Source: Dehalococcoidia bacterium (GTDB taxonomy: Bacteria; Chloroflexota; Dehalococcoidia; Dehalococcoidales; E44-bin46). Taken from it: a stretch of 8,306 nucleotides of DNA. Numbering within the stretch: position 1 is the first letter of the stretch; every line of letters begins with the position of its first letter. The stretch is taken from assembly GCA_004376105.1 (NCBI GenBank), contig SOKA01000023.1, forward strand, positions 1 to 8,306. Direction: 5' to 3'. The notes under the pieces were generated by a model. That model had not been told where the DNA came from and ran no database searches. It saw only the letters and a list, made by a program, of their open reading frames with translations. Below, piece after piece: positions 6,187 to 8,306 of this stretch. Position numbers and translations under genes: made by a program.

Positions 6187-7335
6187 ATGCAATCAATAAC
6201 TCCACTTAAAGAAGCGGTAGATATTATAAAAGAGGAAGGTGGCGAAATCCTCAAATTATGTTATCAATGTGGTATTTGCACCAGCACTTGTCCTTGGAAT
6301 ATGGTAAGGAGTTTTCTTGTTCGCCGAATAATGCACCAGGGGCAATTGGGTTTAATTGACTTTGAAGCTGAGGACATGTGGCTGTGCGTAACCTGTAAGG
6401 CTTGTGTTGATCGTTGTCCCCGTAATGTGGAAATAATAGATATTATGAGGGCTTTGCGTAGGGTCGTTGTAGAGGTAGGTATAGCCAAGGTGCCTGACTC
6501 CCTTCGGCTCGCCGTTAAAAACATCTCTGGCGTGGGTAATCCACAGGGGGAAGAACGGGAGAAACGGACAGATTGGGCAAAGGACCTTGGTGTAAAGACC
6601 TATGCCAAAGGAACTGAGGTATTATACTTTCCCTGCTGCGTTCCCGCTTACGACCCACAGTTTCAGAGGGTTGCCCGGGCTACAGTTAATATTCTGAAAA
6701 AGGTGGGGGTAGATTTTGGCATCTTGGGTGCTGAGCTATCCTGTTGCGGTGAAAGTGTTCGTAAAGCAGGTAATGAAGGCCTGTTCCAAAGTCTAGCCCA
6801 AAATAATATTAGCGTTTTCAATAAAGCTGGTGTTAAGAAGATTATTGTTACCTCTCCCCATTGCTATCATACCTTTATGAAGGAGTACCCTGAGTTGGGA
6901 GGTAATTTTGAAGTAATTCACTTTTCTCAATATTTAGCCGAACTCATTAAAGAGGGGAATTTAAAGCTCACCAAGGAATTGAATAAAAAGGTTACTTATC
7001 ATGATTCCTGTTATCTGGGGCGTCATAATGATGTTTATGATGAGCCTAGGGAAATTCTAAAGAGCATTCCTGGCTTGGAACTGATTGAGATGACAAATCA
7101 TCGTGAAAACAGCTTATGTTGTGGTGGGGGAGGAGGAAGAATCTGGGAGGAAACCAAAAAGGGAGAAAGGTTTTCTGACATGAGGATAGAGCAGGCTCTT
7201 GAGGTTGGAGCCAATATATTAGCTGTTGCCTGTCCTTATTGCATGGTTAACTTCGAGGATAGCGTGTTGACCTCAGATAAGGGCGATGTTATTGAGATTA
7301 AGGACATCGCCGAATTAGTCCAAGAGGTGATTTAA
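6187..7335 (+). CDS. HdrD-like (HdrC-HdrB fused) iron-sulfur oxidoreductase
   Basis: The 382-residue protein joins an HdrC-like ferredoxin domain to an HdrB-like domain. Two 4Fe-4S motifs are visible: Cys25/28/31/35 and Cys67/70/73/77, each ending in CP. Two CCG domains follow: the first with Cys150-151, Cys186-187 and Cys226, the second with Cys275, Cys311-312, Cys349 and Cys352. In the second all ligands expected for a non-cubane 4Fe-4S cluster are present; in the first the CxxC is reduced to SPHC, with Ser223 in place of the first cysteine. There are no membrane segments, so it is a soluble electron-transfer protein. In methanogens such subunits reduce the CoM-CoB disulfide; in a bacterium the acceptor is unknown. 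It heads an operon with an HdrA-like and a NuoE-like gene, suggesting an NAD(H)-linked Hdr-like complex. It could equally belong to the HdrD-like partners of other flavoproteins. Confidence 0.9.
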   Translation: MQSITPLKEAVDIIKEEGGEILKLCYQCGICTSTCPWNMVRSFLVRRIMHQGQLGLIDFEAEDMWLCVTCKACVDRCPRNVEIIDIMRALRRVVVEVGIAKVPDSLRLAVKNISGVGNPQGEEREKRTDWAKDLGVKTYAKGTEVLYFPCCVPAYDPQFQRVARATVNILKKVGVDFGILGAELSCCGESVRKAGNEGLFQSLAQNNISVFNKAGVKKIIVTSPHCYHTFMKEYPELGGNFEVIHFSQYLAELIKEGNLKLTKELNKKVTYHDSCYLGRHNDVYDEPREILKSIPGLELIEMTNHRENSLCCGGGGGRIWEETKKGERFSDMRIEQALEVGANILAVACPYCMVNFEDSVLTSDKGDVIEIKDIAELVQEVI

Positions 7336-7354
7336 ACTTAAGGGAGGTCTAAAT

Positions 7355-8185
7355 ATGGAGGATAAAGAAGTCAGAATTGGGGTATATATCTGTCACTGTG
7401 GGAGTAACATTGCCGGGACGGTAGATATCAAGGAGGTAGCCGAGTTCGCCCAAGGACTGCCTTCTGTGGTAACGGCCAAGGATTACATCTATATGTGCTC
7501 AGACCCAGGGCAAAATATGATTAAGGAGGACATTAAGCAGCTAGGGCTTAATCGCATAGTTGTTGCCTCTTGCTCGCCGACGCTGCATGAGCACACCTTC
7601 CGGCGAGCTTGCCAAGAGGCAGGACTAAATCCTTATCTCTTTGAGATGGTCAATATTAGAGAGCACTGCTCCTGGGTAACAGAAGACTGCGCTGCTGCTA
7701 CCGAGAAGGCTAAGGCACTGGTTAGCGCCGCCGTAAGGCGAGTCTTTTACCAAGAGCCACTAGAGGTTAGGGAAGTTCCGGTTACCCCCAGTGTCATGGT
7801 TTTGGGCGGAGGCATTGCCGGGATCCAGGCAGCTCTGGAGATAGCCAAATCCGGACACAAGGTTTACCTTGTAGAAAGGGAGCCCAGTATTGGTGGGCAC
7901 ATGGCTCAATTTGATAAGACCTTTCCGACACTGGACTGCGCTAGCTGTATTTTCACTCCTCTCCTGAGTGCAGTAGGGCAGCACCCCTATATTGAACTAC
8001 TGACCTATAGTGAGGTAGAGGAGGTTTCTGGCTACATTGGCAATTTCAAGGTTAAAATCAGGAAGAAGGCGAGGTATGTTGATGAGGATAAGTGTACTGG
8101 CTGTGGGGATTGTTATACTAATTGCCCGGTAAGATATATACCTCAAGTAAACCGGAGGGAGGGAGATGAATCCACAGAAAGTTGA
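7355..8185 (+). CDS. hdrA: Short HdrA-like flavin/iron-sulfur protein (C-terminally shortened)
   Basis: The 276-residue product matches the N-terminal part of HdrA, the FAD-containing, electron-bifurcating subunit of heterodisulfide reductase complexes. Visible parts are the N-terminal domain with CHCG (Cys14, Cys16), Cys48 and Cys73, the FAD-binding GGGIAG loop (151-156), the HdrA hallmark TLDCASCIFTP (192-202), and a ferredoxin motif at Cys247/250/253/257. Usual HdrA proteins have roughly 650 residues or more; this one stops 19 residues after the last cysteine and lacks the second half of the flavin domain and the C-terminal ferredoxin domain. The stop is not a simple frameshift: the next gene begins before it with its own strong ribosome site. 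An AGGGAGG site precedes the ATG, and the gene follows the HdrD-like gene by 19 nt. Whether it can hold FAD by itself is doubtful; the missing parts may be supplied by another subunit, or the gene may be decayed. Confidence 0.88.
   Translation: MEDKEVRIGVYICHCGSNIAGTVDIKEVAEFAQGLPSVVTAKDYIYMCSDPGQNMIKEDIKQLGLNRIVVASCSPTLHEHTFRRACQEAGLNPYLFEMVNIREHCSWVTEDCAAATEKAKALVSAAVRRVFYQEPLEVREVPVTPSVMVLGGGIAGIQAALEIAKSGHKVYLVEREPSIGGHMAQFDKTFPTLDCASCIFTPLLSAVGQHPYIELLTYSEVEEVSGYIGNFKVKIRKKARYVDEDKCTGCGDCYTNCPVRYIPQVNRREGDESTES
8154..8165 (+). promoter_or_regulatory. Ribosome binding site of the NuoE-like gene, inside the hdrA-like end
   Basis: GGAGGGAGGGAG runs straight up to the ATG at 8166, with GGAGG at seven bases' spacing. 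It lies within the last codons of the HdrA-like gene and sets up translational coupling between the two. Confidence 0.75.
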
Positions 8186-8306
8186 TGAAATTATAGGTAG
8201 ATATTCTGCTCAAGAGGGAGTTTTAATTCAGCTACTCTTAGATTTGCAGCACGAATTCAATTGGATTCCTAAGGAAGCCATACTGAGTATAAGCGCAAGG
8301 TTCCAG
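8166..8306 (+). CDS. nuoE: NuoE-like 2Fe-2S subunit, N-terminal part only (runs off right edge)
   Basis: The frame from the ATG at 8166 is open for 47 codons to the window edge. It begins MNPQKVDEIIGRYSAQEGVL and continues with LIQLLLDLQHEFNWIPKEAI and SISARF. This is the helical N-terminus of NuoE/HoxE/HymA-type subunits, in which a line such as 'Y......LI.LLq..Q...g.lp...l..ia' precedes the thioredoxin-like 2Fe-2S domain. The cluster cysteines lie beyond the edge, so the assignment rests on the helical domain only. In NADH-dependent complexes NuoE works with NuoF, which binds FMN and NAD(H); a nuoF-like gene is expected next. The gene overlaps the HdrA-like gene by 20 nt, tying the two into one translational unit. 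Context suggests it links NAD(H) to the Hdr-like proteins. Confidence 0.8.
   Translation, partial: MNPQKVDEIIGRYSAQEGVLIQLLLDLQHEFNWIPKEAILSISARFQ

Noticed and set aside
6264..6524. An 86-codon minus-strand frame inside the HdrD-like gene
   Set aside because: Shadow of the ferredoxin-motif region of the real gene; low-complexity product.
6187..7335. Loss of a cluster ligand in the first CCG domain (SPHC instead of CPHC) as a novelty
   Set aside because: From memory this substitution is common in HdrD-like bacterial proteins, so it is not reported as unusual.

Overview
The window holds eleven coding regions, one probable gene remnant, a promoter and a dispersed-type double-hairpin repeat; there are no RNA genes or insertion sequences. 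Gene content fits an anaerobic bacterium: HdrA and HdrD/HdrCB-type iron-sulfur proteins next to a NuoE-type subunit, plus molybdopterin guanine dinucleotide synthesis. Moderate GC, Shine-Dalgarno starts and frequent TTG/GTG starts would suit an uncultured member of the Chloroflexota (Dehalococcoidia type). That placement is an inference from gene style, not from a marker gene.

Left part (1-3578, minus strand). Read in transcription order: an UlaG-like metallo-beta-lactamase-fold hydrolase, mobA, moeA (overlapping mobA by 14 nt), a DUF362 protein starting four bases after the moeA stop, and an unknown cysteine-containing protein that runs off the left edge. mobA and moeA supply Mo (or W) insertion into molybdopterin and its conversion to the guanine dinucleotide cofactor, so the organism probably has bis-MGD enzymes encoded elsewhere. 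Three genes in this run start with TTG, GTG and TTG.

Middle (3579-5999, minus strand). A roughly 80-bp element of two strong hairpins separates the hydrolase from pepA, an M17 leucyl aminopeptidase with all metal and catalytic residues intact. A P-loop kinase of the AAA_33/zeta-like type lies 13 nt upstream of pepA. Further upstream is a 31-codon ORF that matches only the first strand and loop of a DegV family protein and then stops; it looks like a gene remnant.

Right part (6000-8306, plus strand). A near-consensus sigma-70 type promoter (TTGATA, 18 nt, TATAAT) drives an operon of a 382-residue HdrD-like protein (two 4Fe-4S clusters plus two CCG domains), an unusually short HdrA-like protein (276 residues, ending just after its first ferredoxin motif), and the start of a NuoE-like 2Fe-2S subunit that overlaps the HdrA end by 20 nt. 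Together these point to a soluble NAD(H)-linked, Hdr-like electron-transfer (possibly bifurcating) complex. The truncated HdrA architecture is the most interesting point in the window.
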